A DNA stretch of 64,000 nucleotides, from the NCBI RefSeq assembly GCF_900115265.1, contig NZ_FOVU01000002.1:558001-622000 (forward strand), read 5' to 3'. Of the stretch, positions 18,848-27,500 are shown one piece after another. This stretch comes from Bradyrhizobium sp. Ghvi (lineage in GTDB: Bacteria; Pseudomonadota; Alphaproteobacteria; Rhizobiales; Xanthobacteraceae). Numbering within the stretch: the stretch's first letter is position 1; each line of letters opens with the position of its first letter. The position numbers and the translations under genes were made by a program. The notes beneath the pieces are model-generated. The model ran no database searches. It worked only from the letters and a program-made list of their open reading frames with translations, and had not been told where the DNA came from.

Positions 18848-19216
18848 TCAGGCGCCATGAGGCAGGTGGCCGTTCGGACTCGCCTGATCGACGGCCTTCG
18901 GGAGCTCCTGGGCGAGGATCTCGCTGAGCTGGTCGACCGGGATATTGTAGCGCGCAGCGAGCTGACGGACGGTGTCGTTACCGAGCACCGCGCGGAGCTG
19001 GTCGGCAGAAATCGGCAGGTTCTGGCCGTTGCCGAGCCATGACTTGACCTGCTCGCCAAAGCCCGCCTGCTGGAGCTTGGCAACGATCGCACTCAGGCCG
19101 CCCTGGTTGTTGTTGCCCATCACCTCGCCCAGCACGGCAGGCAGCACGGCGGCGCCGAGCTGACCGAGCGCGCTGCGCAATGCGGGGTTGTTCTCCAGCG
19201 AGTCCAGAATTCCCAT
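18848..19216 (-). CDS. YidB family (DUF937) protein
   Basis: A 122-residue protein, MGILDSLENNPALRSALGQL, with the Gly/Asn-rich NNNQGGLSAIVAKLQQAGFG and a C-terminal SADQLRAVLGNDTVRQLA...LAQELPKAVDQASPNGHLP segment characteristic of YidB/DUF937. The start at 19216 is chosen because AGGGG lies six bases upstream; two further ATGs upstream (19222, 19288) have worse spacing. The function is unknown; the protein is probably cytosolic. Confidence 0.85.
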   Translation of the reverse strand: MGILDSLENNPALRSALGQLGAAVLPAVLGEVMGNNNQGGLSAIVAKLQQAGFGEQVKSWLGNGQNLPISADQLRAVLGNDTVRQLAARYNIPVDQLSEILAQELPKAVDQASPNGHLPHGA

Positions 19217-19303
19217 AGCCATCCCCTCTTCGTTGTCCCCGTGATTGAGCGCCGCGAGCCGGCACACCGTCAAGCGGCGCCCAATCACTTCTCCGGGTCA
19301 TGC

Positions 19304-19966
19304 TCACACGTTCTCGAATTTTTCGATGACAAGCGTTTCGGCGAGCCCATCGCGGGTCCACTCCTGGAACGCCGGCATCGCCATCATCGTGTCCATATAG
19401 GCCTGGGTCTCCGGCGTGACCTCGATCGCATAGGTGCGGAAACGATGGATGACCGGAGCATACATCGCGTCCGCCGCGCCGAAGCGGCCAAACAGAAACG
19501 GCCCGCCGGCGCCGTAGCGGGTCCGGCAGGTGCGCCAGATCTCCTGCACGCGCACGATGTTGGCCTTGGCGTCCGCCGACAGCGTCACGGGACGAACCGG
19601 ACGATGCAGGTTCATGCCGCATTCATTGCGCAGCGCCATGAAGCCGGAATGCATCTCGGCGCAGACCGAACGGGCAAACGCGCGTGCGGCGACGTCATCG
19701 GGCCACAGCTTCTTCTCAGGATAGCGCTCGGCGATGTACTCGATGATGGCTAGCGAATCCCACACCGTGATGTCGCCGTCGACCAACACCGGCACCTTGC
19801 CCGCGCGGCTGAAGGACAGGATCTGCTCCTTGTCTGCAGGATTCTCCGTGTAGAGGGGAATCATGGTCTCCACGAACGGAATATCGTTGGCGCGGAGCGC
19901 GAGCCAGGGCCGCATCGACCATGACGAGTAGTTCTTGTTGCCGATCGCGAGCTTGAGCGCTGCCAT
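19304..19966 (-). CDS. glutathione S-transferase family protein
   Basis: A 220-residue two-domain GST. The N-terminal thioredoxin-like domain begins LKLAIGNKNYSSWSMRPWLA, with Ser residues in the position of the catalytic Ser/Cys. It carries the cis-Pro motif GKVPVLVDG and the glutathione-contacting DSLAIIEYIAERYP. The helical C-terminal domain contains FGRFGAADAMYAPV. The substrate is unknown; such proteins conjugate electrophiles or act as glutathione-dependent reductases in the cytosol. It is encoded alone. Confidence 0.9.
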   Translation of the reverse strand: MAALKLAIGNKNYSSWSMRPWLALRANDIPFVETMIPLYTENPADKEQILSFSRAGKVPVLVDGDITVWDSLAIIEYIAERYPEKKLWPDDVAARAFARSVCAEMHSGFMALRNECGMNLHRPVRPVTLSADAKANIVRVQEIWRTCRTRYGAGGPFLFGRFGAADAMYAPVIHRFRTYAIEVTPETQAYMDTMMAMPAFQEWTRDGLAETLVIEKFENV

Positions 19967-20088
19967 GTCACGGATCCTTCCGCAGGTCTGTTGGATGCGC
20001 TGCTTTTAGCGCCATTGCCTGCCGCCAATCAATCGTTGCCGCCCCCCCACCAAGCATGGCAATCGTGGCGGCTCGCGAGGAGAGAGAT

Positions 20089-20805
20089 ATGAGCAGGCAT
20101 TGGGTCGACATCGCCGCCGTCGGCTTCTTCATCATCGAATGGCTGGCCTATGCCGCCACGCTCGAGCACTCCGCCTATGGCCGCGACAGTCTGTCGGCGC
20201 GGATGAACAGGTATCGCGAGGTCTGGGTCCGCCGCCTGCTCGACCGCGAGACGCGCATGGTCGACATGCAGATCATGGCCTCGCTCCAGAACGGCACCGC
20301 CTTCTTCGCCTCCACCAGCCTGTTCGCGCTGGGCGGCGCGCTGGCGCTGCTGCACGCGACCAACGACGCCATCACCATTCTGGGCAAGCTGCCGATCGAC
20401 CTCAGCCCCTCGCCGGCGCTGTGGGAGCTGAAATGCGTCGGCCTCGTGCTGATCTGCGTCTATGCCTTCTTCAAGTTCGCCTGGGCCTATCGGCTGTTCA
20501 ACTATGTCGCCATCCTGTTCGGAGGCATGCCGCCGTCCTCCATGCGCGACACGCCGGAGGCCGAGGCCCATGTGATCCGCACCTCTCGCGTGTTCGAATC
20601 CGCTGGGCGCCATTTCAACCGCGGCCAGCGCGCCTTCTTCTTCGCGCTCGGCTATCTCGGCTGGTTCGTCAGCCCCTGGGTGCTGTTCGTGACCACAGCC
20701 GCCGTGGTGGTGGTGACCTGGCGGCGGCAATTCGCGTCCAGTGCCTGGGCCGCGATGGCGCCGGAGGTGGTAGGCGATCAGGAGAACGATCGGACAACTC
20801 ACTGA
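20089..20805 (+). CDS. DUF599 membrane protein
   Basis: A 238-residue protein from ATG 20089 (MSRHWVDIAAVGFFIIEWLA), which follows a GAGGAGAGAG ribosome binding site; the earlier in-frame ATG at 20056 has none. It has four probable membrane helices, the last near FALGYLGWFVSPWVLFVTTA. The motif MNRYREVWVRRLLDRETRMVD and FKFAWAYRLFNY match the DUF599 family of alphaproteobacterial membrane proteins. The function is unknown. Confidence 0.85.
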   Translation: MSRHWVDIAAVGFFIIEWLAYAATLEHSAYGRDSLSARMNRYREVWVRRLLDRETRMVDMQIMASLQNGTAFFASTSLFALGGALALLHATNDAITILGKLPIDLSPSPALWELKCVGLVLICVYAFFKFAWAYRLFNYVAILFGGMPPSSMRDTPEAEAHVIRTSRVFESAGRHFNRGQRAFFFALGYLGWFVSPWVLFVTTAAVVVVTWRRQFASSAWAAMAPEVVGDQENDRTTH

Positions 20806-20809
20806 CGCG

Positions 20810-21005
20810 TTACTGGCTTATCGGCGGCCTCTTGCATTCCGTCGGCGGTGATGTGCCGGCAAAAATTCCCGATATCCAGTCGAGGAACACGCGCAGGCGC
20901 AGCGCTAGCTGGCGGTTTTGCGGATAAAGCGCGAAGAGCGGTGTCGGCAACGGCGGGTGATCGGCGAGCACCTCGACCAGCGTGCCGCTGGCGAGGTCCT
21001 CCGCC
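20810..21005 (-). pseudogene. LysR-type regulator, C-terminal remnant
   Basis: The minus strand from about 20990 down to the TAA at 20810-20812 reads EDLASGTLVEVLADHPPLPT then LFALYPQNRQLALRLRVFLDW. This is the typical end of a LysR effector domain. Upstream of this (about 20995-21060) resemblance fades, and no helix-turn-helix domain is present; the DNA instead runs into the promoter of the divergent MarR-GNAT gene. It is therefore a truncated relic about 65 codons long. Confidence 0.65.
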
Positions 21006-21096
21006 CGACGGCGGCTATGGCCGCGCCGACGAGGTGTTCGTCGTCCCCGACACTTACCGCGCCAGCGACGCGTGATGCTGGGAAAATAAGGGGTGA

Positions 21097-21131
21097 TTGA
21101 CCGGGGGAATATATCTGACTAAAGTCAGATA
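21097..21131 (+). promoter_or_regulatory. promoter and palindromic operator of the MarR-GNAT gene
   Basis: TATCTGACTAAAGTCAGATA (21112-21131) is a perfect 9-bp inverted repeat with a 2-base centre that ends at the base before the ATG. A -35 TTGACC (21097-21102) and a -10 TAAAGT (21120-21125) are 17 bases apart. The -10 lies in the palindrome and predicts transcription starting about at the A of the ATG, that is, a leaderless mRNA. MarR-type dimers bind such palindromes, so autorepression is likely (inference). Confidence 0.65.
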
Positions 21132-22004
21132 ATGCTTGATCCCGTCTCCCGCGTCCGCCGCTTCAACCGTGCCGTGACCTCCGCCGTCGGCGCGCTCGAC
21201 ACGTCCTTCCTCGGGCGCGGGCGGCCACTCGGGGCGGCACGGGTGCTCAATGCGATCGGACATGGGCGCTCCGACGTCGGCGAGATCCGCGATTATCTCG
21301 GCCTTGATTCCGGGCTGATGAGCCGGCTGCTGCGCAGCCTTGAGGACGAAGGCCTGATCGAGACGCAGGTGCATGAGGATGATGCGCGCCGTCGCGTGGC
21401 CAGCCTCACGGGCGCGGGCAAGCGCGAGTTCGCAGCCTATGAGGACTTGTCGAATAGTCAGGCCGAAGGTCTTCTTGCCCGCAACTCGCAGCGCGAGGTG
21501 CTGCTGGCGGCGATGGATCTGATCGCCTCCGCGCTGACACGCGATCGCATCGCGCTCAACGAAATGGATCCTCGCAGCGACGAGGCGCGCCACTGCCTGG
21601 CTGAGTACTACGCCGAGCTCGGCCGCCGCTTCAAACAGGGTTTTGACGTGTCGCTCTCGCGCGATCCTGACGCCAAGGACATGCGCCGGCCGCGCGGCAG
21701 CTTCATCGTCGCGATGTCGGATACGCTGCCGATCGGCTGCGTCGGCCTGAAGGGCACCGATCACGGCTACGCTGAGATCAAGCGGCTGTGGGTTGCCCCT
21801 TCCGCGCGCGGATTGGGGCTTGGAAGGCGCCTGATGGACAACGCCGAAGAGGCCGCACGCTCGCTCGGCATCGCGCTGTTGCGGCTGGATACCAACAGCG
21901 CCCTGCCGGAGGCGGGTCAGCTCTATCGCACCACCGGCTGGCGCGAGATTCCGCGCTTCAACGACGACCCGTATCCGGATCTGTTCTTCGAAAAGCGGCT
22001 CTGA
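21132..22004 (+). CDS. MarR-GNAT fusion: HTH regulator with acetyltransferase domain
   Basis: A 290-residue two-domain protein. The N-terminal MarR winged helix (about residues 30-130) includes EIRDYLGLDSGLMSRLLRSL and the wing EDDARRRVASLTGAGKREF. The C-terminal GNAT domain (about 150-290) has the acetyl-CoA loop RGLGLGRRLMDNAEE and LRLDTNSALPEAGQLYRTTG. Such fusions are annotated as bifunctional HTH/GNAT proteins; the domain combination suggests ligand- or acetyl-CoA-responsive repression. No Shine-Dalgarno is seen, and a perfect palindrome directly abuts the start codon. LysR remnants lie on both sides, which suggests the gene arrived by rearrangement (inference). Confidence 0.9.
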   Translation: MLDPVSRVRRFNRAVTSAVGALDTSFLGRGRPLGAARVLNAIGHGRSDVGEIRDYLGLDSGLMSRLLRSLEDEGLIETQVHEDDARRRVASLTGAGKREFAAYEDLSNSQAEGLLARNSQREVLLAAMDLIASALTRDRIALNEMDPRSDEARHCLAEYYAELGRRFKQGFDVSLSRDPDAKDMRRPRGSFIVAMSDTLPIGCVGLKGTDHGYAEIKRLWVAPSARGLGLGRRLMDNAEEAARSLGIALLRLDTNSALPEAGQLYRTTGWREIPRFNDDPYPDLFFEKRL

Positions 22005-22057
22005 AAATGCAGCAAACGATCATGGCGCGGTGTCTTCATCGCCATGGAGCGCTGGCA

Positions 22058-22664
22058 TTGGGTGGACTGCTGCGCCTCGCCGTCTCTTCAATCGCCGAGC
22101 ATTTTCTCTCGGGCCGTTGCTTGCGTCCTTCACCGAAGCGAATCCGGAGGTGCAACTCGACATCACGTAACCGACACGGAATTCGACATCGTCGCCGCAG
22201 GCTTTGATGCCGGCGTCCGCCTCGGCGAGGTCATCGAGCAGGGTATGATCGCGGTGCCGATCGCCGGCGACGAGCGCCAGCTCGCGGTCTGCGCACCGTC
22301 GTTTCGCGACCGCTTCGGCGTCCCCTCACATCCGTCCGAGCTCGCGTCGTTTCGCTGCATCGGCTGGAGGCCGGCGCCGAAGCTCAGGCCCTATCGCTGG
22401 GAGTTCGCCGACGGCGGCAAGGAGTTCAGCGTCGCGGTCGCCCCCGAAATCACGACCAATGATACGGCGCTGATGATCAAGCTGGCGATTGCCGGCGCCG
22501 GCATCACGTTCGGCATGGAGGCGAGCTTTCGCCCTGCGATCGTTCGCGGCGAGCTGGTGCCGATCCTCGAAGACTATTGCCCCGTCTTCGCCGGCTTCTA
22601 TCTGTACTATCCGCAACGTTGCGCCGAAACTACGGGCGCTGGTCGAGCATTTGCAGAGGCGCGG
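22058..22664 (+). pseudogene. LysR-type regulator, truncated and frameshifted
   Basis: The effector-binding half of a LysR regulator can be read only by switching frames three times. GGLLRLAVSSIAEHFLSG is followed (shift near 22114) by PLLASFTEANPEVQLDIT, then (near 22168, just before a stop) TDTEFDIVAAGFDAGVRLGE through FYLYYP, then (near 22615) RNVAPKLRALVEHLQR. The N-terminal helix-turn-helix, about 90 residues, is missing because the MarR-GNAT stop is only 53 bases upstream. Several separate lesions argue for genuine decay rather than a single sequence error. Confidence 0.8.
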
Positions 22665-23063
22665 ATGGAACATGCCATGGCACGGGAGGAACTCGCCGGC
22701 ATCTATCGCAACTACATCGCCTGCCTGAACCGGCAAGATTGGCCTGCGCTCGGCCGGTTCGTGCATGGCGAGGTCGCGCATAATGCGCGGCCGCTCGGAC
22801 TGTCCGGCTATCGCGCGATGCTGGAGCGGGATTTTCGCGAGATTCCGGATCTGCACTTTGACATCGAACTCCTGATCGCCGAGCCGCCGCGCATTGCAGC
22901 GCGGCTGAAATTCGACTGCGCCCCGGCCGGCACGTTCCTTGGGCTCGCCGTGAACGGCCGGCGCGTACGCTTCTGCGAAAACGTGTTCTACGAGTTCGAC
23001 GACGGAAAGATCCGGCAGGTGTGGTCGGTGATCGACAAGACCGCGATCGAGGCGCAGCTCTAG
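22665..23063 (+). CDS. ester cyclase / SnoaL-like protein
   Basis: A 132-residue protein beginning MEHAMAREELAGIYRNYIAC (or at the second ATG, 22677). It has the NTF2/SnoaL-like pattern: helical N-terminus, then RFVHGEVAHNARPLGLSGYR, and the final strands CENVFYEFDDGKIRQVWSVID. This family includes polyketide cyclases and small-molecule isomerases; many members are uncharacterised. The reading frame is open upstream into the decayed LysR gene, so a fused product might be made, but the family homology starts only here. It is convergent with the MFS gene, 20 bases away. Confidence 0.8.
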   Translation: MEHAMAREELAGIYRNYIACLNRQDWPALGRFVHGEVAHNARPLGLSGYRAMLERDFREIPDLHFDIELLIAEPPRIAARLKFDCAPAGTFLGLAVNGRRVRFCENVFYEFDDGKIRQVWSVIDKTAIEAQL

Positions 23064-23082
23064 CTGCTGCGCCTCGCGCGGA

Positions 23083-24309
23083 TCACGCCGCCACCGGTGC
23101 TGGCGCCGCCTCACCTTGCGGCTTCGGGAACGGCCGGAACGTCATCGCCATCAGGAAGGCGCCGAGACCCATCGCCCAGGAGCCGATATAGAGCCAGGCG
23201 TAGCTGGAGAACGCGTCGTAGATCAGGCCGCCGGCGAGAGGACCGGTCGCCATGCCGAGGCTGCCGGCCATCGCCGTGCCGCCGATCACGGTGCCCATCA
23301 TGCGCAGCGGAAAGTTCTCGCGGATGATCACCGCATAGAGCGGCATGGTCCCGGCATAGATGAAGCCAAACACCGCCGCGACCGCATAAAAGGTCGTGAG
23401 CTGATGGGCGAACGCGTAAGCGAGCGCGCCGAAGGCTTGTGCGAGCAGGCCCGAGACCAGCACGCGCTTGGCACCGAGACGATCGCCCGTGAGGCCGAAG
23501 GCGATGCGGCCGCCGAGGCCGGCGAGGCCCTCGACGCTGTAGATCGTCACCGCCGAGATCAGCGGGATGCCGCAACTCACGGCATAGCTCACCGTGTGGA
23601 TGATCGGGCCGGAATGGGTGGCGCAGCAGAAGAAATTGGTGGCGAGCAGGATCAGGAATTGCGGCGAGCGCAGCGCTTCGCCCCGCGACATCTCGGCAGG
23701 CGCGGCGCCCCCGCCCATCGCCGCGGCCGGCGGATGCGAAAGCGCCGGCGGGCGGCGGACCAGCAACGCGACCGGGATCATGATGATTGCGACGACCAGC
23801 GCCACGATCTGCATCGCGGTGCGCCAGTCATGATGCGAAACCAGCCAGGCCGCGAACGGCGCCATCGTCATCGGCGCCACGCCCATGCCCGCCGACACCA
23901 GCGAGACCGCGAGGCCGCGATGGGTGTCGAACCAGCCGGTGACCGTCGCCATCATCGGCGCAAAGATCGCCGCGCAGGAGGCGCCGACCAGAAGGCCGAA
24001 CACGATCTGGAACACGAGCAGCGAGGTCGCGTGGCTCGCGGCGAACAGGCTGAGCGCCAGCACGCTCGATCCCGTCAGCACCACGGGCAGCGGCCCGAAC
24101 TTGTCCGTCAGCGTGCCCCACGCCATGCTGGTGAAAGCCATCGCCAGGAAGCCAATGGTCATCGCGCTGGAGATGCCGGTCACCGACCAGCCGGTGTCCT
24201 TGGCGATCGGCTGCAGGAACACCGGCAGCGAAAACATGCCGCCGATGGCGACGCAGCCAAGCAAGCCGCCAGCAGCGACGATCACCCAGCGATATCTGGA
24301 AGCAGGCAT
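23083..24309 (-). CDS. MFS transporter
   Basis: A 408-residue protein with 12 predicted membrane helices. The N-terminal half begins YRWVIVAAGGLLGCVAIGGM and has the motif A-like stretch WGTLTDKFGPLPVV; the second half has GRIAFGLTGDRLGAKRVLVS. The overall arrangement resembles oxalate/formate-antiporter- or monocarboxylate-type MFS carriers. It transports a small solute, probably an organic anion, but the substrate cannot be named. The start ATG follows a GACGGGAGACAAA-type ribosome binding site. No enzyme operon adjoins it. Confidence 0.88.
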   Translation of the reverse strand: MPASRYRWVIVAAGGLLGCVAIGGMFSLPVFLQPIAKDTGWSVTGISSAMTIGFLAMAFTSMAWGTLTDKFGPLPVVLTGSSVLALSLFAASHATSLLVFQIVFGLLVGASCAAIFAPMMATVTGWFDTHRGLAVSLVSAGMGVAPMTMAPFAAWLVSHHDWRTAMQIVALVVAIIMIPVALLVRRPPALSHPPAAAMGGGAAPAEMSRGEALRSPQFLILLATNFFCCATHSGPIIHTVSYAVSCGIPLISAVTIYSVEGLAGLGGRIAFGLTGDRLGAKRVLVSGLLAQAFGALAYAFAHQLTTFYAVAAVFGFIYAGTMPLYAVIIRENFPLRMMGTVIGGTAMAGSLGMATGPLAGGLIYDAFSSYAWLYIGSWAMGLGAFLMAMTFRPFPKPQGEAAPAPVAA

Positions 24310-24569
24310 TTTTGTCTCCCGTCAGGTCTGTCTCACCTGCAAGACGAATGGGAACCGCGAATTCGCGCCCTCGCCACAAAAGCCGAAAACAACCCCATGC
24401 ACAGTAGCCGCCCACAGCGGAATCAACGACTTCCGATCCGGGAGGCAATCGCGATGCCGGGAGCTTGGGATTCCAAGCCGCGATTTGACTCGTCGGGCAA
24501 AACACCGGCACAATGTCACCATCCCGCCAAAGCCGTCGTCGCCACGGGTGCAGCCCACCCTGCGGCCGG

Positions 24570-27500
24570 CTAGCCCTCGAACAACGCATTGACATCGGCC
24601 TCCGTCAGGGCCGACGCAATCGCGCCGTCGCGATCAAACAGGCCGTCGGCGAGCGCGCGCTTTCTGGCTTTGAGTTCGTCCATCTTCTCTTCGATCGTCC
24701 CGGCGGCCACCAGCCTGTAAACGAAAACGGCCTTGTCCTGCCCGATGCGATAGGCGCGGTCGATCGCCTGTTCCTCGACTGCGGGATTCCACCAGGGATC
24801 GAAAATGATGACGGTGTCGGCGGCAGTCAGGTTGAGGCCGACTCCGCCTGCCTTGAGGCTGACCAGGAAAATCCCGGCGCCGCCGTCCTGAAAGGCCTCG
24901 ATGGCCTGCTTTCGATCCTTGGTCTGCCCGGTGAGAACGCTGTAGCGCAAGCCTCCGGCGTCCAACCGCTTTCGGATCAATTCGAGCATGGAGGTGAACT
25001 GCGAGAACACGATGATCCTGCGTCCCTCGCTCAGCAGCTCTTCCACCATCTCGATGAGACGATCGAGCTTCGCCGACGGGCGTTCGACGCCGTCGTCCAG
25101 CTTCAGCAATGCGGGATCGCAACAGGCCTGCCGCATTCGGAGCAGCGCCTCCAACACGACGATGTGGCTCTTGGCAAGACCGCGTTTTGCGATCGCCTCG
25201 CGAACCTTGCGCGACATCGCGAGCCGGATCGAATCGTAGAGGTCGCGTTGCGGTCCGTCCAGCGCGATGGCCTCCTTGACCTCGACCTTGGGCGGTAGTT
25301 CGGTCGCCACTTCCGTCTTGGTCCGGCGTAGCAGAAATGGTTTGACGCGCTGCGCCAGAGCCCTGGCTCGCGCCTGGTCGGCGCGCTTTTCGATCGGGTT
25401 GCGCCACTGGCGCGAAAAGGCGGTCTTGTCGCCGAGATAGCCCGGATTGACGAAACTCATGATCGACCAGAGTTCGCCGAGGTGATTTTCCATCGGCGTG
25501 CCCGTCAGACAGAAGCGGTGCTGCGCCTTGGTGTCCCGCAGCCATCGCGTGGTGCTGGCATCGGGATTCTTGACCGTTTGCGCCTCGTCGAGCACGGCCA
25601 TGTGCCACTCGCGCGCCAGCAGAATGTCGCGGTCCCTTGCGATCAGCGGATAGGTGGTCAGAACCAGGTCGTGCTCGGCGATGGCAGGAAACTTGTGCTT
25701 GCGATCTGGACCATGCAGCACGATCACCTTGAGGTCCGGCGCGAACTTCTGCGCTTCGGCGGACCAGTTCGTCATCAGGCTGGTCGGGGCGACGACGAGC
25801 GCGGGATTAGCGAGATGACCTCGCGCCTTCTTGAGCGCGATCAGGGCAGGAACCTGGACGGTCTTGCCGAGCCCCATGTCGTCGGCAAGAATTCCGCCGA
25901 GCCCGCTTTCACGGAGCAGGTCGAGCCATGCAACGCCTTGCGCCTGATAGGGCCGAAGCGTGGCGCGAAAGGTCGACGGCAGTTCCGGCCCGGCCAACCC
26001 GCGCGCATGAAGCAGACCTGCAAGGTGGCGAAGATTGTCCGCTCCCCGAAAGGCGAAGCTCTCGGTCTCGACGCCGAGCAGCGGAATCACCTCCCCACGA
26101 GAGAGCCTGATCTTGCTCGACGCATCCTGGAACGCGCCGCTCGCATGCAGGCCATGCAGCGCCAGCACGAGCGGGAGGAAGCGATCGGCAGCCAACGCGA
26201 CGTGCCGGCCATCGGCAAGCGGCAGAAGGAACCGCTCGCTCTTGTCCGCGAGGGCCGCCAGGGATTGGGGGTTGAAGCCGGGAGCCGAAACCAGCGCGGC
26301 CAGAAGCGGCGCGAGATCGCGACGCTCGCCTTCGATCTCGATGCCGAGCGAGAGCTCGAACCAATCGATGCCGCTGGCCTCCAGTACCGCATCGAAATCC
26401 CCCGACGAGTCCGCCAGCCGGAACGGAAAGTCGTCGTCGACCAGAATCTCGAAGCCGTCCGACCGCAATTTGCCGGCATGCAGCGCGAGAAAATCGAACC
26501 AGCCTTGCTGGTCGCTCAGCGTATAATCCGCGACATGACGGTGATCGAGCATCGGAAGCGCGGACTTGGCCACGACGAGGCCCGCCTCCGCGAGGCGCTT
26601 GCGCGCCCGCTTCTCCTTGCCCGGGCGGCGTGTGATCGCATAGACCAGCCCGCCTTGAACCAGCTCCAGCGGACTTCCGCGCTGGCCCGGATCGATGTCG
26701 AAGCCGCCATAGCGGAAGCCGAGGCTGGCGACCCCAACGGGACCAGGAGCTTCGTTCTTGGTGTGATAGTAAAAATAGCTCGCGCCGACATGTCCGCCCT
26801 TCAACCGCAGCACGGGACGCGGATCCTCGTCGACAGGTACCGGGGGCACCGGCGGCAACGGAAGGAGGCCGTGATGAAGCTCCGGCAATCGTTGGCTCAG
26901 GCGACGCGACACCTCTTCAAGCTGTGCGCGGGGAATGGAGGGCGCGGACAGGAACTTGGAGGCGAGCCGCGGCGGCAAGTCGAGCTGGACAGGCCCGATC
27001 ACACCGATGGCTTCGTCGACATAGACCGGAGGCTCGGCATTGAGCCCGACGCCCCCCTGCACGACGAGCTGCGGTGATGCACCGCGCGCCGCAACGGGAC
27101 GCCATTCGATCCGTCCCTCGCGCGGCTCGCCCCAGCGCAGCGGCGGCCGCTCGTGGTCGCGCCAGAACGCCCGGCCGGTCTCGACAATGCGGCGCAACAC
27201 TTGTTCCGTATGCGGTCCCTGATCGGAATAGCCGCGAACGCGGGCCTTCACCGCGGTCATGATGTCGATGTCGACATCGCGAAAATATTTCGGTGCCCGC
27301 TCCGGCTTGAACTCGTAGGGACTTGGACTGGTGAAATTGCCGGTGTAGCTGCCATCCTTGCGAAGGCGAACCGATCGCAGCGACACCACCAGACAAGGCA
27401 TCGGGTTCTCCGACGGCTGCAGGCAGTACAATAGCTTCTGAGTTTCGTCCCCAACAGCGTCCCTGATCGCGACCGCGCGGCCGACATCGTCGATCCAGGC

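Noticed and set aside
20848..21075. 75-codon plus-strand frame ending FVVPDTYRASDA
   Set aside because: It lies opposite the LysR relic; no ribosome binding site and no family resemblance over most of its length.
24310..24569. Possible small gene between the MFS and SNF2 genes
   Set aside because: Frames here on both strands are fragments of longer shadows; no motif or ribosome binding site is seen.
25482..27077. 531-codon plus-strand open frame inside the SNF2 gene
   Set aside because: It is antisense to conserved helicase sequence and very rich in Arg/Glu/Gln, typical of a GC-driven shadow.
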